NCBI RefSeq assembly: GCF_004341515.1 | Contig: NZ_SLZF01000017.1 | Location: 1 to 64,000 of the forward strand | Direction: 5' to 3' | DNA length: 64,000 nucleotides | Origin: Allobosea sp. BK604 | GTDB taxonomy: Bacteria > Pseudomonadota > Alphaproteobacteria > Rhizobiales > Beijerinckiaceae | In this document: positions 1-9,600 of the stretch, one piece after another | Layout of the letters: every line of letters starts with the position of its first letter | How positions within the stretch are numbered: the stretch's first letter is position 1 | The notes under the pieces: generated by a model | The model's input: the letters and a program-made list of their open reading frames with translations, nothing else | What the model was told of the DNA's origin: nothing | Databases searched by the model: none | Position numbers and translations under genes: made by a program

Positions 1-1325
1 TTCTTGCCCTGCACCACCGCGACGCGCGCCGAGATCGCGCTCATCGAGCGGGCGATGTCATCCGCCAGCGAGATCACGCGGGAGGACTTGGTGCCCGGCG
101 CCGGCTCGAGCTCGTAGAGCGTCACAACGGGGCCGGGCCGCACCTGGGTGATCTCGCCGCGGACGCCGAAATCCTCAAGCACGCCTTCGAGCAAGGTCGC
201 GTTCTGCTCGAGCGCATCGGTCGAGATCGCATTGGCCGGCAGCTTCTTCGGCTCGGCGAGATAGGTCAGCGGCGGCAATTCGAAGACGTCGCGGTCGAGC
301 AGCGAGGGCTGGGCTTCCCGCGCCAGGCGCTTGCCGGGCTTGGGTGCGATCGGCCGGGCAGTGACGCGCGGCGCGTTGAGATCGCGCAGCGTCTCGATCT
401 CCTCGTCGTCATCGTCATAGGCGGGCTTTGCCGCGGCGACGGCACGGCCCGTCGTTGCCGGTCCGGGCAGCGGCTCGGGATTGAAGACGGGCGGGGCGGC
501 GCGTCCGGCCTGCTCGTTGAATTGCGGCTCGCGGCGAACGCGGCTCGCCGGTTGCGGGCTGCTGGCGGCGGCGCTGACGGCCGGCTCGGGCGGGCGCGGC
601 AGGCGGCGCAGGATCGCGGCCTTCAGCGCCATGGCGCCATGGGCGAGCCAGCCGATGAGAATCACGGCGAAACCGGGCTCGTCGTCGCGACGCTCCTCGG
701 TCTCGGCCCAGGATTCATCCTCGTCCTCGCTCTCCGGCAGCGGATCCTCGTCGGTGACGAAGCCGAAGCCGGCCGCAGCGGTGACGGAGAGAATGGCAAT
801 GCCGGCATAAAGGAAGGCGACGAGACCGGCGAGGGCGCTACCGGCGATGCCGACGACATTGCGGGTGCCGAAGAGCAGGCCGTCGCCAATGACGCCGCCC
901 ATGCCGGTCGGCAGCGGCCAGCGCGGCGTCGCCGGCAAGGCGCTGGCGACGGCGGCGGTGGCGACCACGCCGACCACCCAGAGGCCGAGCTTCAGCGCGC
1001 CGCGGTCGAAAACATGGAAGCGGATCAGCCTGAGCGCCCAGATCAGGGGCGGGAACAGCATGGCGATGACGCCGAGCCCGATCAACTGCATGGTCAAGTC
1101 GGCGACCATCGCGCCCGGCCGGCCGAGCCAATTGTTGACGGTGCCGCCGGTGGCGTTGTTGAGGCTGGGATCGTCGACCGCCCAGGTGGCGAGCGCAAAG
1201 GCGATGGCGACCATCAGCGCCAACAGCCCGAGGCCGACGAGCTCTGCCGTCCGGCGCGACAGGAATTCGCGCACCGGGTCCGGCAGCCGGTCGATCAGGG
1301 ATGAGGAGCGTCGGATCGTGCGCAT
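1..1325 (-). CDS. ftsK: DNA translocase FtsK, N-terminal part (runs off the left edge)
   Basis: FtsK pumps DNA through the division septum and helps resolve chromosome dimers at the inner membrane. Only the first 441 or so residues are present; the frame is open to base 1, so the motor ATPase and gamma domains lie outside. After the start MRTIRRSSSLIDRLPDPV come four hydrophobic segments (about residues 25-190), then an acidic, Pro/Ala-rich linker (about 210-340), then the beginning of the alpha domain (DVFELPPLTYL, ISTDALEQNA, GVRGEITQVRPGPVV). This order is diagnostic for FtsK. A purine-rich GGAAGG lies upstream of the ATG. It is divergent from the ABM-like gene. Confidence 0.93.
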   Translation of the reverse strand, partial: MRTIRRSSSLIDRLPDPVREFLSRRTAELVGLGLLALMVAIAFALATWAVDDPSLNNATGGTVNNWLGRPGAMVADLTMQLIGLGVIAMLFPPLIWALRLIRFHVFDRGALKLGLWVVGVVATAAVASALPATPRWPLPTGMGGVIGDGLLFGTRNVVGIAGSALAGLVAFLYAGIAILSVTAAAGFGFVTDEDPLPESEDEDESWAETEERRDDEPGFAVILIGWLAHGAMALKAAILRRLPRPPEPAVSAAASSPQPASRVRREPQFNEQAGRAAPPVFNPEPLPGPATTGRAVAAAKPAYDDDDEEIETLRDLNAPRVTARPIAPKPGKRLAREAQPSLLDRDVFELPPLTYLAEPKKLPANAISTDALEQNATLLEGVLEDFGVRGEITQVRPGPVVTLYELEPAPGTKSSRVISLADDIARSMSAISARVAVVQGK

Positions 1326-1510
1326 GCCAGGCGGGCCGCCTTCCAATAGATATCCGGCCGCGTCATCCGGCCTTTGGGATCACGTTATGAAGGGCTGGTT
1401 AAGACCCGCTTAACCTTGAGCGTAAGGCGATGCTTCCGGCGCCTGCTGACGGAACCCGGCCGGGTGCGGCGCTATTGAGAGGGCGTGCGTCACTCAATGG
1501 AGGCATTGCC

Positions 1511-1858
1511 ATGACCCATGCAGACAGAGCCGGCCTGACGCCGAAGATCGCACGAATCTGGCGCGGACGTACCATCGCCGCCAAGGCCGACGACTACGCC
1601 GCCTATCTCCTGGAAGCCGGCGTCAAACCACTGGTCGAGAAGGCGCTCGGCGCCCAGATGTTCCGCGAGGATCGCGAGGGCGAGAGCGAGTTCGTCACGA
1701 TCTCCTATTGGGAGAGCATCGAGGCGATGTCGCGCTTCGCCGGGTCGGATCCGCGCCGCATCCACCATCTCGAACGCGATGCCGAATTCCTGATGGAGCT
1801 GCCTGAGCGCGTGCAGATCCTCGAGATCGCGCTGCACAAGCCGCCGGCTTCCGGCTGA
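1511..1858 (+). CDS. ABM-domain-like small protein (dimeric alpha-beta barrel)
   Basis: A 115-residue protein starting MTHADRAGL. I chose this ATG because GGAGG sits 8 bases upstream; a longer reading from 1430 has no such signal. The pattern (IARIWRGRT near the start, then YAAYLLEAG, a central SEFVTISYW and a C-terminal run) matches the antibiotic-biosynthesis-monooxygenase type of ferredoxin-like barrel, where IWRG and the WES.EAM region are typical. Members range from heme or quinone monooxygenases to proteins of unknown role, so no substrate is assigned. It stands alone, divergent from ftsK and convergent with amtB. Confidence 0.75.
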   Translation: MTHADRAGLTPKIARIWRGRTIAAKADDYAAYLLEAGVKPLVEKALGAQMFREDREGESEFVTISYWESIEAMSRFAGSDPRRIHHLERDAEFLMELPERVQILEIALHKPPASG

Positions 1859-1882
1859 GCTTTGAATTCCGGCCAAGAAAAA

Positions 1883-1904
1883 CCCCGGCGGTTGTCCGCC
1901 GGGG
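1883..1904 (-). terminator. Rho-independent terminator of glnK-amtB
   Basis: A perfect 9-bp stem CCCCGGCGG / CCGCCGGGG with a 4-base loop. On the minus strand it is followed by TTTTTCTT, so it ends the amtB transcript. On the plus strand the run after the stem is weak (tgtgttt), but it could also limit the convergent ABM-like gene. Confidence 0.85.
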
Positions 1905-1907
1905 TGT

Positions 1908-1921
1908 GTTTCACGTGAGTC
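1908..1921 (+). other. parS-like motif GTTTCACGTGAGTC (copy 1)
   Basis: Twelve of 14 bases match the ParB-binding consensus GTTTCACGTGAAAC. The site lies between the amtB terminator and the amtB stop. The identical 14-mer recurs at 56534 and a closer match lies at 44654. Whether ParB binds is unknown. Confidence 0.3.
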
Positions 1922-1938
1922 GCTGAACGCCGACTGGA

Positions 1939-3417
1939 TCAGTCGTGATAGGCGCGCTCGCCATGTTCGGCGATGTCGAGGCCTTCGCGCTCCTGATCCG
2001 GGGCGACGCGCAGGCCGACGATGACGTCGACGATCTTGTAGAGGATCAGCGAGCCGATGCCGCTGAAGAGCAGGGTGAATAGCACCGCCTTGCCCTGGGC
2101 CATGAAGGCCGTGCCGAACTCATAGGCGCCGACCGCGAGCTCGCCGGGCTTGGAGGTGTAGTCCGGGATGCCGGCGCCGCCGAGCTCGGTATTGACGAGG
2201 ATGCCGGTCGCCAGAGCGCCGATGATGCCGCCGATGCAGTGCACGCCGAAGACGTCGAGCGAGTCGTCATAGCCGAGCGCATTCTTGACGGTCGAGCAGA
2301 AGACGAAGCAGATGGCGCCGGCGACGAGGCCGAGGATGATCGAGCCCATCGGGCCGGCGAAGCCCGCGGCCGGGGTGACGGCGACGAGGCCGGCGACCGC
2401 GCCCGAGACCATGCCGAGCATCGAGGGCTTGCCCTTGACCGCCCATTCGACGAAGAGCCAGGCCACGGCGGCCGCGGCGGTGGCCACGAAGGTGTTGACC
2501 ATCGCCAGCGCGGCGGTGCCGTTGGCCTCGAGGTTCGAGCCGGCGTTGAAGCCGAACCAGCCGACCCAGAGCAGGGCGCCGCCGATCAGGGTCATGGTCA
2601 GGGAGTGCGGGGCCATCAGCTCCTTGCCGTAGCCGATGCGCTTGCCGATCAGGATGCAGCCGACGAGGCCCGCGATACCGGCGTTGATATGCACGACGGT
2701 GCCGCCGGCGAAGTCGAGCGCGCCCCATTTGAAGAGCATGCCGGCATCGGCGTTGACGGCGTCGAGCGCGGCGGAGGCGGCGGCCTTGCCTTCCGGCGTC
2801 GCGGCAGCCAGCGCCTTGGCGGCATTGCCGACGGCGTCAGGTCCGCCCCAGTACCAGACCATGTGGGCCATCGGGAAATAGATGAAGGTGACCCAGAGCA
2901 CGATGAAGAGCAGCAGCGCCGAGAACTTCATGCGCTCGGCGAAAGCGCCGACGATGAGGGCCGGCGTGATGCAGGCGAAGGTCATCTGGAAGGCGAGATA
3001 GACATATTCCGGGATGACCACGCCGTTGGAGAAGGTCGCGGCCACGGTGGTGGCGTCGACGCCCCTCAGGAAGGCCTTGGAGAAGCCGCCGACGAAGTCG
3101 TTGAGGCCGCCGCCATTGGTGAAGGCGAGCGAATAGCCGTAGATCACCCAGAGCAGGCAGACGATCGAGACGATGGCGAAGACCTGCGTCAGCACCGAGA
3201 GCATGTTCTTGCTGCGCACCAGGCCGCCATAGAACAGGGCGAGGCCGGGGACGGTCATCAGCAGGACCAGCACGGTCGAGCTCATCATGAAGGCGACGTC
3301 GCCCTTGTTGGGCACGGGGGCCGCCGCGGGCGCGGCGTCCTGGGCGAACACGGCCGCCGTGGTCGCGGCCAGCGCGAGCCCGACCGTCCCGGCCCGCAAG
3401 AGGAACTTGGAATTCAT
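1939..3417 (-). CDS. amtB: Ammonium transporter AmtB
   Basis: Inner-membrane channel conducting ammonium or ammonia, controlled by the PII protein GlnK encoded just upstream. It has 492 residues with an N-terminal signal sequence (hydrophobic core then AVFAQDAAP) and about 11 membrane segments. The family hallmarks are visible: the conserved Asp region DFAGGTVVHINAG with the first pore histidine and VFGVHCIGGIIGALATG with the second. The C-terminal tail (APDQEREGLDIAEHGERAY) is the usual cytoplasmic PII contact segment. It lies 38 bases after glnK, so the two are almost certainly co-transcribed and repressed when nitrogen is plentiful. Confidence 0.97.
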   Translation of the reverse strand: MNSKFLLRAGTVGLALAATTAAVFAQDAAPAAAPVPNKGDVAFMMSSTVLVLLMTVPGLALFYGGLVRSKNMLSVLTQVFAIVSIVCLLWVIYGYSLAFTNGGGLNDFVGGFSKAFLRGVDATTVAATFSNGVVIPEYVYLAFQMTFACITPALIVGAFAERMKFSALLLFIVLWVTFIYFPMAHMVWYWGGPDAVGNAAKALAAATPEGKAAASAALDAVNADAGMLFKWGALDFAGGTVVHINAGIAGLVGCILIGKRIGYGKELMAPHSLTMTLIGGALLWVGWFGFNAGSNLEANGTAALAMVNTFVATAAAAVAWLFVEWAVKGKPSMLGMVSGAVAGLVAVTPAAGFAGPMGSIILGLVAGAICFVFCSTVKNALGYDDSLDVFGVHCIGGIIGALATGILVNTELGGAGIPDYTSKPGELAVGAYEFGTAFMAQGKAVLFTLLFSGIGSLILYKIVDVIVGLRVAPDQEREGLDIAEHGERAYHD

Positions 3418-3455
3418 CGGTTGAAACTCCTGGAAGACTGAAGGATCGCTTGCGA

Positions 3456-3794
3456 TCAGAGGGCGTCGCTGTCGGTCTCGCCGGTGCGGATGCGCACGGC
3501 CTTCTCGATCGAGGAGACGAAGATCTTGCCGTCGCCGATCTGCCCGGTGCGGGCGGCAGCGGTGATCGCCTCGATGACCTTGCCGACCAGCTCGTCGGCC
3601 ACGGCGACCTCGATCTTGATCTTCGGCAGGAAGCTCACGGCGTATTCGGCGCCACGGTAGATCTCGGTATGGCCTTTCTGGCGGCCATAGCCCTTCACTT
3701 CAGTCACGGTCAGGCCGTGCACGCCGATGGCGGTGAGCCCGTCGCGCACCTCCTCCAGCTTGAACGGCTTGATGATAGCCATCACGATTTTCAT
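3456..3794 (-). CDS. glnK: Nitrogen regulatory protein PII, GlnK type
   Basis: Trimeric 112-residue signal protein that senses 2-oxoglutarate, ATP/ADP and, through uridylylation, glutamine; it blocks AmtB when nitrogen is plentiful. The start MKIVMAIIKPFKLEEV and full length match the family. The T-loop tyrosine is present at residue 51 (YRGAEYAV), as are the B-loop (TGQIGDGKIFV) and the C-terminal IRTGETDSDAL. GlnK rather than GlnB is inferred from linkage to amtB. A sigma-54-like promoter lies about 100 bases upstream, which fits NtrC control. Confidence 0.97.
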   Translation of the reverse strand: MKIVMAIIKPFKLEEVRDGLTAIGVHGLTVTEVKGYGRQKGHTEIYRGAEYAVSFLPKIKIEVAVADELVGKVIEAITAAARTGQIGDGKIFVSSIEKAVRIRTGETDSDAL

Positions 3795-3892
3795 TGCTGG
3801 GTTACCCCGTTTCCGCCGCCCGGAGGTCAGCCCCGGCGATCCGTTGCGTCTCGCGCGCAGCCGGGGAGCCCGGCACGCGTCAGCCGGGGCAA

Positions 3893-3909
3893 TTCAAGGC
3901 GCGTGCCAA
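3893..3909 (-). promoter_or_regulatory. Sigma-54-like promoter of glnK-amtB
   Basis: On the minus strand the sequence is TTGGCACGCGCCTTGAA. It carries GG and G at the exact -24/-12 spacing of the RpoN consensus TGGCACG-N4-TTGC, with A for C at the last core position. It sits about 100 bases before glnK. Some 50 bases further upstream is an inverted repeat CACAGC-N6-GCTGTG (3957-3974) that could be an activator site. Known biology (NtrC/RpoN control of glnK-amtB) supports the call; no start site was mapped. Confidence 0.65.
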
Positions 3910-4031
3910 CTGCCGCGCTGCGGCGATGGTGACGGACATGGCGAATCGCGCCCGGGCACAGCTTTTGGGCTGTGGCCGCTGCCTAAAGAAACGGCAAATG
4001 CCTGAAGCTTGAGCGGTTGCTCAGAAAGCGC

Positions 4032-4898
4032 TCAGCCGCGGTCGGGTCTGGGCCGAATCAGGCCCTCCTGCGCGACCGACGCGACGAGCCTGCCCTGTCG
4101 GTCGAAGACGAGACCGCGCGAGAAGCCGCGGGCGCCCGAGGTCGAGGGGCTGTCCTGCGAGTAGAGCAGCCAGTCATCGGCGCGGAAGGGGCGGTGGAAC
4201 CAGAGCGCATGGTCGAGGCTGGCGCCCTGGATCTTCTCGTTGAAGACCGAGGTGCCGTGCGCGATCAGGCTGGAATCGAGCAGCATCAGGTCGGAGGCAT
4301 AGGCGAGCACGCTCTGGTGGACGGCCGGCTCGTCGGGTAGTGGCTCCATCGAGCGGATCCAGACGTTAAATCTCGGCTCCATCTTCTCGCCCGTCGCGTA
4401 GCGCTGCAGCTCGACCGGCCTGATCTCGATCGGCCGCTCGCGCTGGTAATAGGCGCGTACCGCTTCGGGCATATGCGGCAGCACGCTGCGCTTCATCTCC
4501 TCGCGGTTCGGCAGGTCTTCCGGCAGGGGCACGTTCGGCATCGGCATCTGGTGCTCGTAGCCGGGCTCATCGACCTGGAAGGAGGCCGACATTGAGAAGA
4601 TCGCCTGGCCGTGCTGGATCGCCAGCACGCGCCGCGTGGTGAAGGAGCGGCCGTCACGCAGGCGCTCGACCTCGTAGATGATCGGCGTCTCCGGATCGCC
4701 CGGCAGCAGGAAATAGGCATGGAGCGAATGCGGCTGCCGGCCCTCGACCGTCTTGCAGGCGGCATAGAGCGCCTGGCCGATGACCTGGCCGCCGAAGACG
4801 CGCTGCCAGCCGATCTTCGGGCTGCGACCCCTGAACAGATTGCGTTCGAGCGGCTCGAGGTCGAGGATCGACGTCAGGGAGTCGCTGATCTGGGACAT
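4032..4898 (-). CDS. tesB: Acyl-CoA thioesterase II
   Basis: Hydrolyses acyl-CoA to free fatty acid and CoA in the cytoplasm. It has 288 residues, the family's usual length. Two hot-dog domains are visible: the first with FRGRSPKIGWQRVFGGQVIGQAL and HSLHAYFLLPGD, the second with DLMLLDSSLIAHG and DHALWFHRPFRADDWLLY. The catalytic Asp-Thr/Ser-Gln set fits DSSL and related positions. The start MSQISDSLTSIL was chosen by homology; an open frame 59 codons longer overlaps the divergent ubiH-family gene and has no family character. Confidence 0.93.
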   Translation of the reverse strand: MSQISDSLTSILDLEPLERNLFRGRSPKIGWQRVFGGQVIGQALYAACKTVEGRQPHSLHAYFLLPGDPETPIIYEVERLRDGRSFTTRRVLAIQHGQAIFSMSASFQVDEPGYEHQMPMPNVPLPEDLPNREEMKRSVLPHMPEAVRAYYQRERPIEIRPVELQRYATGEKMEPRFNVWIRSMEPLPDEPAVHQSVLAYASDLMLLDSSLIAHGTSVFNEKIQGASLDHALWFHRPFRADDWLLYSQDSPSTSGARGFSRGLVFDRQGRLVASVAQEGLIRPRPDRG

Positions 4899-5037
4899 GG
4901 GCTTTCGGCTCTGCAGGCAGGCGACGAGGAATGGCTGTGCCGGAAACGGTTTGGCCGTATACGGCATCAGCACCGAGGCGCACGGGCTCGTCAAGCCGGC
5001 GCAGCGGTGAGGACTCGCCAATGCGGGAGCGGCTGAG

Positions 5038-6270
5038 ATGAGTGGACAGCGGATCGTGATCGCCGGCGGCGGCATTGCCGGGTTGACGCTGGCGCTCGCC
5101 CTGAAGCGGGCGCTCGGCCACGCCTATGCCGTCATCCTCGCCGACCCGGCGCTCGCTGCGCCGCCACGTGCCGACAACCGCGCCTATGCGGTCGCTGCCG
5201 CAGCCCGCAACATGCTGGAAGCGCTGGGAATCTGGGGCGAGGTCGCTGCCGGCGCGACGGCCATGACCGAGATGGTGGTGACCGACAGCCGCAGTCCCGA
5301 TGTCGTGCGCCCGGTCTTCCTGACCTTCGACGGCGAGGTCGCGCCCGGCCAGCCCTTCGCCCATATGGTCGAGAACGCGGCCGTGATGACGGCGCTGCTC
5401 GCAACCTGCCGCGAGGCCGGGGTCGAGCTCAGGCCGGAAGGCGTGCGCGGTTTCGCGGCCGATGCCGAAGGCGTGGATATCAGCTTTGCAGGCGGCGAAC
5501 GGCTGGGCGCGAACCTGCTCGTCGCGGCCGATGGCGCGCGCTCGAAGCTGCGCGCCCTTGCCGGTATCGGCTGGGTCGGCTGGGATTATCCGCAATCCGG
5601 CATCGTCGCGACGCTCAGCCACGAGCGGCCGCATGACGGACGCGCGATCGAGCATTTCCTGCCGTCCGGGCCGTTCGCGATCCTGCCCCTGAGCGATGGC
5701 GGCAGGCTCGGACATCGCTCCTCGATCGTCTGGACCGAACGCAAGCAGAATGTCACGGCACTCCTCTCGCTCGACGAGGCCGATATGCTCGAGGAGATCG
5801 AGCAGCGCTTCGGGCTCGAACTTGGTGAGCTGGCGCTGGAGAGCAAGGTCTCGGCCCATCCGCTCGGCTTCGGCATCGCCCGGCGCTTTGTCGGCGAGCG
5901 GCTGGCGCTGCTTGGCGATGCCGCCCATGTCATCCACCCGATTGCCGGCCAGGGGCTCAATCTGGGCTTGAAGGACGTCGCTGCCCTGGCCGAGGCCATC
6001 GTCGATGCTGCCAGGCTCGGGCTCGATCCCGGTAGCGCCGAGGCGCTGGACGATTACGAGACGGCGCGGCGCTTCGACACGGTGGCGATGGGCGCGATGA
6101 CGGATGGGCTCAACCGGCTGTTCTCGAACGATGCTACGCCGCTGCGACTGGCGCGCGATCTCGGACTCGGGCTCGTCGACCGGATGCCGGGGCTGAAGCG
6201 CTTCCTCATCCGCGAGGCGGCGGGGCTGGCGGGGCAGACGCCGCGGTTGCTCAGGGGCGAGGCGCTTTAG
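5038..6270 (+). CDS. UbiH/UbiF/COQ6-family FAD-dependent hydroxylase
   Basis: A 410-residue flavoprotein monooxygenase of the ubiquinone hydroxylase family, expected to hydroxylate a polyprenylated ring at the membrane. Evidence: the dinucleotide-binding IAGGGIAGLTLALALKR at the N-terminus, ADGARSKLR near residue 165, and the second FAD motif GDAAHVIHPIAGQGLNLGLKD around residue 300. Which ring position it modifies cannot be told from sequence, so no symbol is given. It is divergent from tesB with about 140 bases between the starts. Confidence 0.9.
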   Translation: MSGQRIVIAGGGIAGLTLALALKRALGHAYAVILADPALAAPPRADNRAYAVAAAARNMLEALGIWGEVAAGATAMTEMVVTDSRSPDVVRPVFLTFDGEVAPGQPFAHMVENAAVMTALLATCREAGVELRPEGVRGFAADAEGVDISFAGGERLGANLLVAADGARSKLRALAGIGWVGWDYPQSGIVATLSHERPHDGRAIEHFLPSGPFAILPLSDGGRLGHRSSIVWTERKQNVTALLSLDEADMLEEIEQRFGLELGELALESKVSAHPLGFGIARRFVGERLALLGDAAHVIHPIAGQGLNLGLKDVAALAEAIVDAARLGLDPGSAEALDDYETARRFDTVAMGAMTDGLNRLFSNDATPLRLARDLGLGLVDRMPGLKRFLIREAAGLAGQTPRLLRGEAL

Positions 6271-6340
6271 GTCCTACCGCGTCATGCTCCGCCTTGGGAC
6301 GAGCAACCACTTCTTGAGCACCGCCCTCGACCAGCAAAGA

Positions 6341-6372
6341 CGTGGATGGCCGGGACAAGCCCGACCATGACG
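6341..6372. repeat. Dispersed palindrome, GATGGCCGGG family
   Basis: The element reads gatggccggg-acaag-cccgaccatg with flanking cgt/acg and forms a near-perfect hairpin. Related copies occur at 34255-34346 and 48874-48910. It lies 3' to both the ubiH-family gene and the Trm112-like gene (convergent), the usual place for such repeats. Confidence 0.75.
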
Positions 6373-6404
6373 GTGGTGATGATTCCGAGCCCTACCTGCT
6401 GGTA

Positions 6405-6614
6405 CTACCCTTCCAGTTGGCGCGCTTCTTCCGGCAGCATGATCGGGATACCGTCGCGGATCGGATAGGCGAGCCGGGCCGACCGGCTGATCAGTTCCTG
6501 ATTGGCCGCGTCATACTCGAGCGTGCTCTTGGTCACCGGGCAGACCAGGATCTCGAGCAGTTTTGGGTCGATGCGGGTGGTCTGCGCCTCGCGCTCGATC
6601 TCGGTCATGGTCAT
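6405..6614 (-). CDS. Trm112-like (UPF0434/YcaR) small protein
   Basis: A 69-residue protein with LLEILVCPVTKSTLEYD, ELISRSARLAYPIRDGIPIML and a short charged tail, the Trm112/YcaR fold. In eukaryotes and archaea Trm112 activates methyltransferases; bacterial homologues are poorly understood. Compared with E. coli YcaR (CPVC and a later Cys) this copy keeps a single Cys, so it should not bind zinc the usual way. ATGs at 6614 and 6608 are both possible. It follows the glutamate dehydrogenase gene on the same strand by about 60 bases. Confidence 0.85.
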   Translation of the reverse strand: MTMTEIEREAQTTRIDPKLLEILVCPVTKSTLEYDAANQELISRSARLAYPIRDGIPIMLPEEARQLEG

Positions 6615-6674
6615 ACCCTCGTCTTCTCTGAGTATCGGCTGTCCGGAAACCGGTACCCGGCGTCCGGGCCCATG

Positions 6675-9600
6675 CTACGGCTGCCGGCGCGGCAGGTCGG
6701 CCAGCATGCCGGCCGCGACCATCAGCTTTGGCAGGGAGAGGCCGGACATGGCAATCGCCGAGACCGTGGCGCGGGTGCGGTCGGCTTCCTGGCCGCGGCT
6801 TTCGAGCCAGCCGTCGAGCGTGCCGGCGCCGTTGGTGCCGGCGGAAATCTCCTGGGTCAGCCCGGCATGGGCGTCGACCAGGGTCTCGACCGCGCGCTCG
6901 CGGGCCATGCGCTCGTAATCGTCGGTGGCCGGTACGGTTCCGGCCGAAACCGCCAGGCTGGACAGGCCGAAGACCGAATCGACTCCGAAATGAATCCAGG
7001 CGACCTCGGAGATCGACCGGCCGGTGCGGTCGGCGATATCGACGATATCGGTGGCCTGGGCCAGAGCCGGCAGGCTGGCGACGCGGACCGCCAATGTCTC
7101 CGGCACGCCTTCCGAGGTCAGCACGGCGATGCGCGCCGCGCGCGCCTGGGCCGCCGCCTCGGGCAGGAGCGAATCGAGCTCGACGGCGACCGCGGCGACG
7201 CCCTTGGCGTAATGCGCGATGGTCTGCTCGATCGCGCCCGGCTTGGCGACGCCGCGGCGCAGGAACCAGCTCATCCGGTCGGTGACAAGCTCCTGCGCTG
7301 CCGCATAGAGGCCCATCTGCGTCTTGCCCGAGACCCTGGCGTCGAGCGCGTCGATGGCGCCGTTAAGCGCGATCAGATCGAAGGAATCGCGCGCGATCGC
7401 ATAGGCGGCGGCGATCGCCGGCGCTTCGGCGCGGGTCTGGTCGGCGAGCGTCGAGACGATCGCCGGGCCGCCGCGGTTGACGATGGCATTGGCGAGCTGG
7501 GTCGCGACGATCTCGCGGCGCAGCTTGTGGCTGGCGATCTCGGCCGGATAGGCGTCACGCAGCGCTTTCGGGAAATAGCGCGTGAGCTCGCTGTTGAGAT
7601 AGAGGTCGTCCGGCACGGCCGATTCAAGCAGCGCGTCGTGCAGCGCCAGCTTGGCATAGGCGAGCAGGACCGAAAGCTCCGGTCGCGTCAGGCCCTCGCC
7701 GCGCTTCTCGCGCTCGGCGAGCTGGATATCGGTCGGCAGGTACTCGACCGAGCGGTCGAGCCGCCCTTCCGCCTCCAGCGACAGCATCAGGCGGCGCAGG
7801 GCCGGCGTCGCGGTCGCGCCCTGCATCTCCGTCAGCGAAAGCGCCAGCGTCTGCAGGTAGTTGTTGCGCAGCACGAGCAGGCCGACATCCTCGGTCATCT
7901 CGACCAGGAGCGCGTTGCGGTCATCCTCGGCGAGGCGGCCGTCGCGGACCGGATCGGCGAGCGCGATCTTGATATTGACCTCGACGTCGGAGGTGTTGAC
8001 GCCAGCGGAATTGTCGATCGCGTCGGTGTTGAGGCGCACGCCCTTGCGGGCGGCCTCGATGCGGCCACGCTGGGTCGCGCCGAGATTGGCGCCCTCGCCG
8101 ATGACCTTGGCGCGGATATCGCTGCCGGTGACGCGGATCGCGTCATTGGCGCGGTCGCCGACCTGGGCGTCGCTCTCGTCGGTGGCGCGGATATAGGTGC
8201 CGATGCCGCCGAACCAGAGCAGGTCGACGCGGGCCTTCAGGATCGCGGTCATCACCTCCGGCGGGGTCGCCTCGGGCTTGTCGATGTCGAGCAACGCCTG
8301 CAGGGCGGGCGAGAGCGGGATGCTCTTGGCCTGGCGCGAGAAGATGCCGCCGCCGGGCGAGATCAGCGACTTGTCGTAATCCTGCCAGGAGGAGCGCGGC
8401 AGGTCGAAGAGACGCTGGCGCTCGGCCAGCGAGGTGGCCGGATCCGGCTCGGGATCGAGGAAGATGTCGCGATGGTCGAAGGCGGCGACGAGCTTGATCG
8501 CCGGTGAGAGCAGCATGCCGTTGCCGAAGACGTCGCCGGACATGTCGCCGACGCCGGCCACGCTGAAGGGCGTCGCCTGGATATCCACGTCGATCTCGCG
8601 GAAATGCCGCTTCACGGCTTCCCAAGCGCCACGCGCGGTGATGCCCATCTTCTTGTGGTCATAGCCCTGAGAGCCGCCCGACGCGAAGGCGTCGCCGAGC
8701 CAATGGCCCTTCTCCAGCGAGAGCGCGTTGGCCGTGTCGGAGAAGGTCGCGGTGCCCTTGTCGGCGGCGACGACGAGATAGGGATCGTCGCCGTCATGGC
8801 GCACGGTCTCCGGCGGCGGCACCACCGTCTCGCCTTCGAGATTGTCAGTGAGCTCGAGCAGGGTCCGCACGAAGATGCGGTAGCTCTCGGTGCCCTCCGC
8901 CAGCCAGGCCTGACGATCGGTCGGCGCAGGCAACTGCTTCGGGAAGAAGCCACCCTTGGCGCCGACCGGCACGATGACAGCGTTCTTGACCTGCTGCGCC
9001 TTGACCAGGCCGAGCACCTCGGTGCGGAAATCCTGCGGCCGGTCGGACCAGCGCAGGCCGCCACGGGCGACTTTGCCGAAGCGCAGATGCACGCCCTCGA
9101 CGCGCGGCGAATAGACGAAGATTTCGTAGAGCGGGCGCGGCAGCGGCAATTCGTCGAGCCTGGCGCATTCGAACTTGATCGAGATCGTGCCGCGCGGGTG
9201 CCCGTCCGCCCCGGTCTGGAAGAAATTGGTGCGCAGGGCCGATTCGATCAGATTGACCAGCCGGCGCAGGATGCGGTCCTCGTCCAGGCTGGTGACGTCG
9301 TTCAGCGCGGTCTCGATCGCCTCGCGCTCGGAGGCGACCTTGACGTTGCGGGCATTGTCGCCGAGGCGCGGATCGAACTTGGCGACGAAATAGCTGATGA
9401 GCCGGGCGGCGATGCCGGAATGGCGCGTCAGCGCATCGGCGATGTAATCCTGCGCATAGGGCGCGCCGACCTGGCGGAGATAGCGCCCGAGCGCGCGCAG
9501 CAGCGCAGCTTCGCGCCAAGCCAGGCCTGCTGCGAGCACAAGCTGGTCGAAGCGGTCGGATTCTGCGAGGCCGCGGAACTGCGCCATCAGCGCCGCTTCG

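Noticed and set aside
4899..5075. Upstream extension of tesB by 59 codons
   Set aside because: It overlaps the divergent ubiH-family start and lacks family resemblance; MSQISDSL is the normal beginning.
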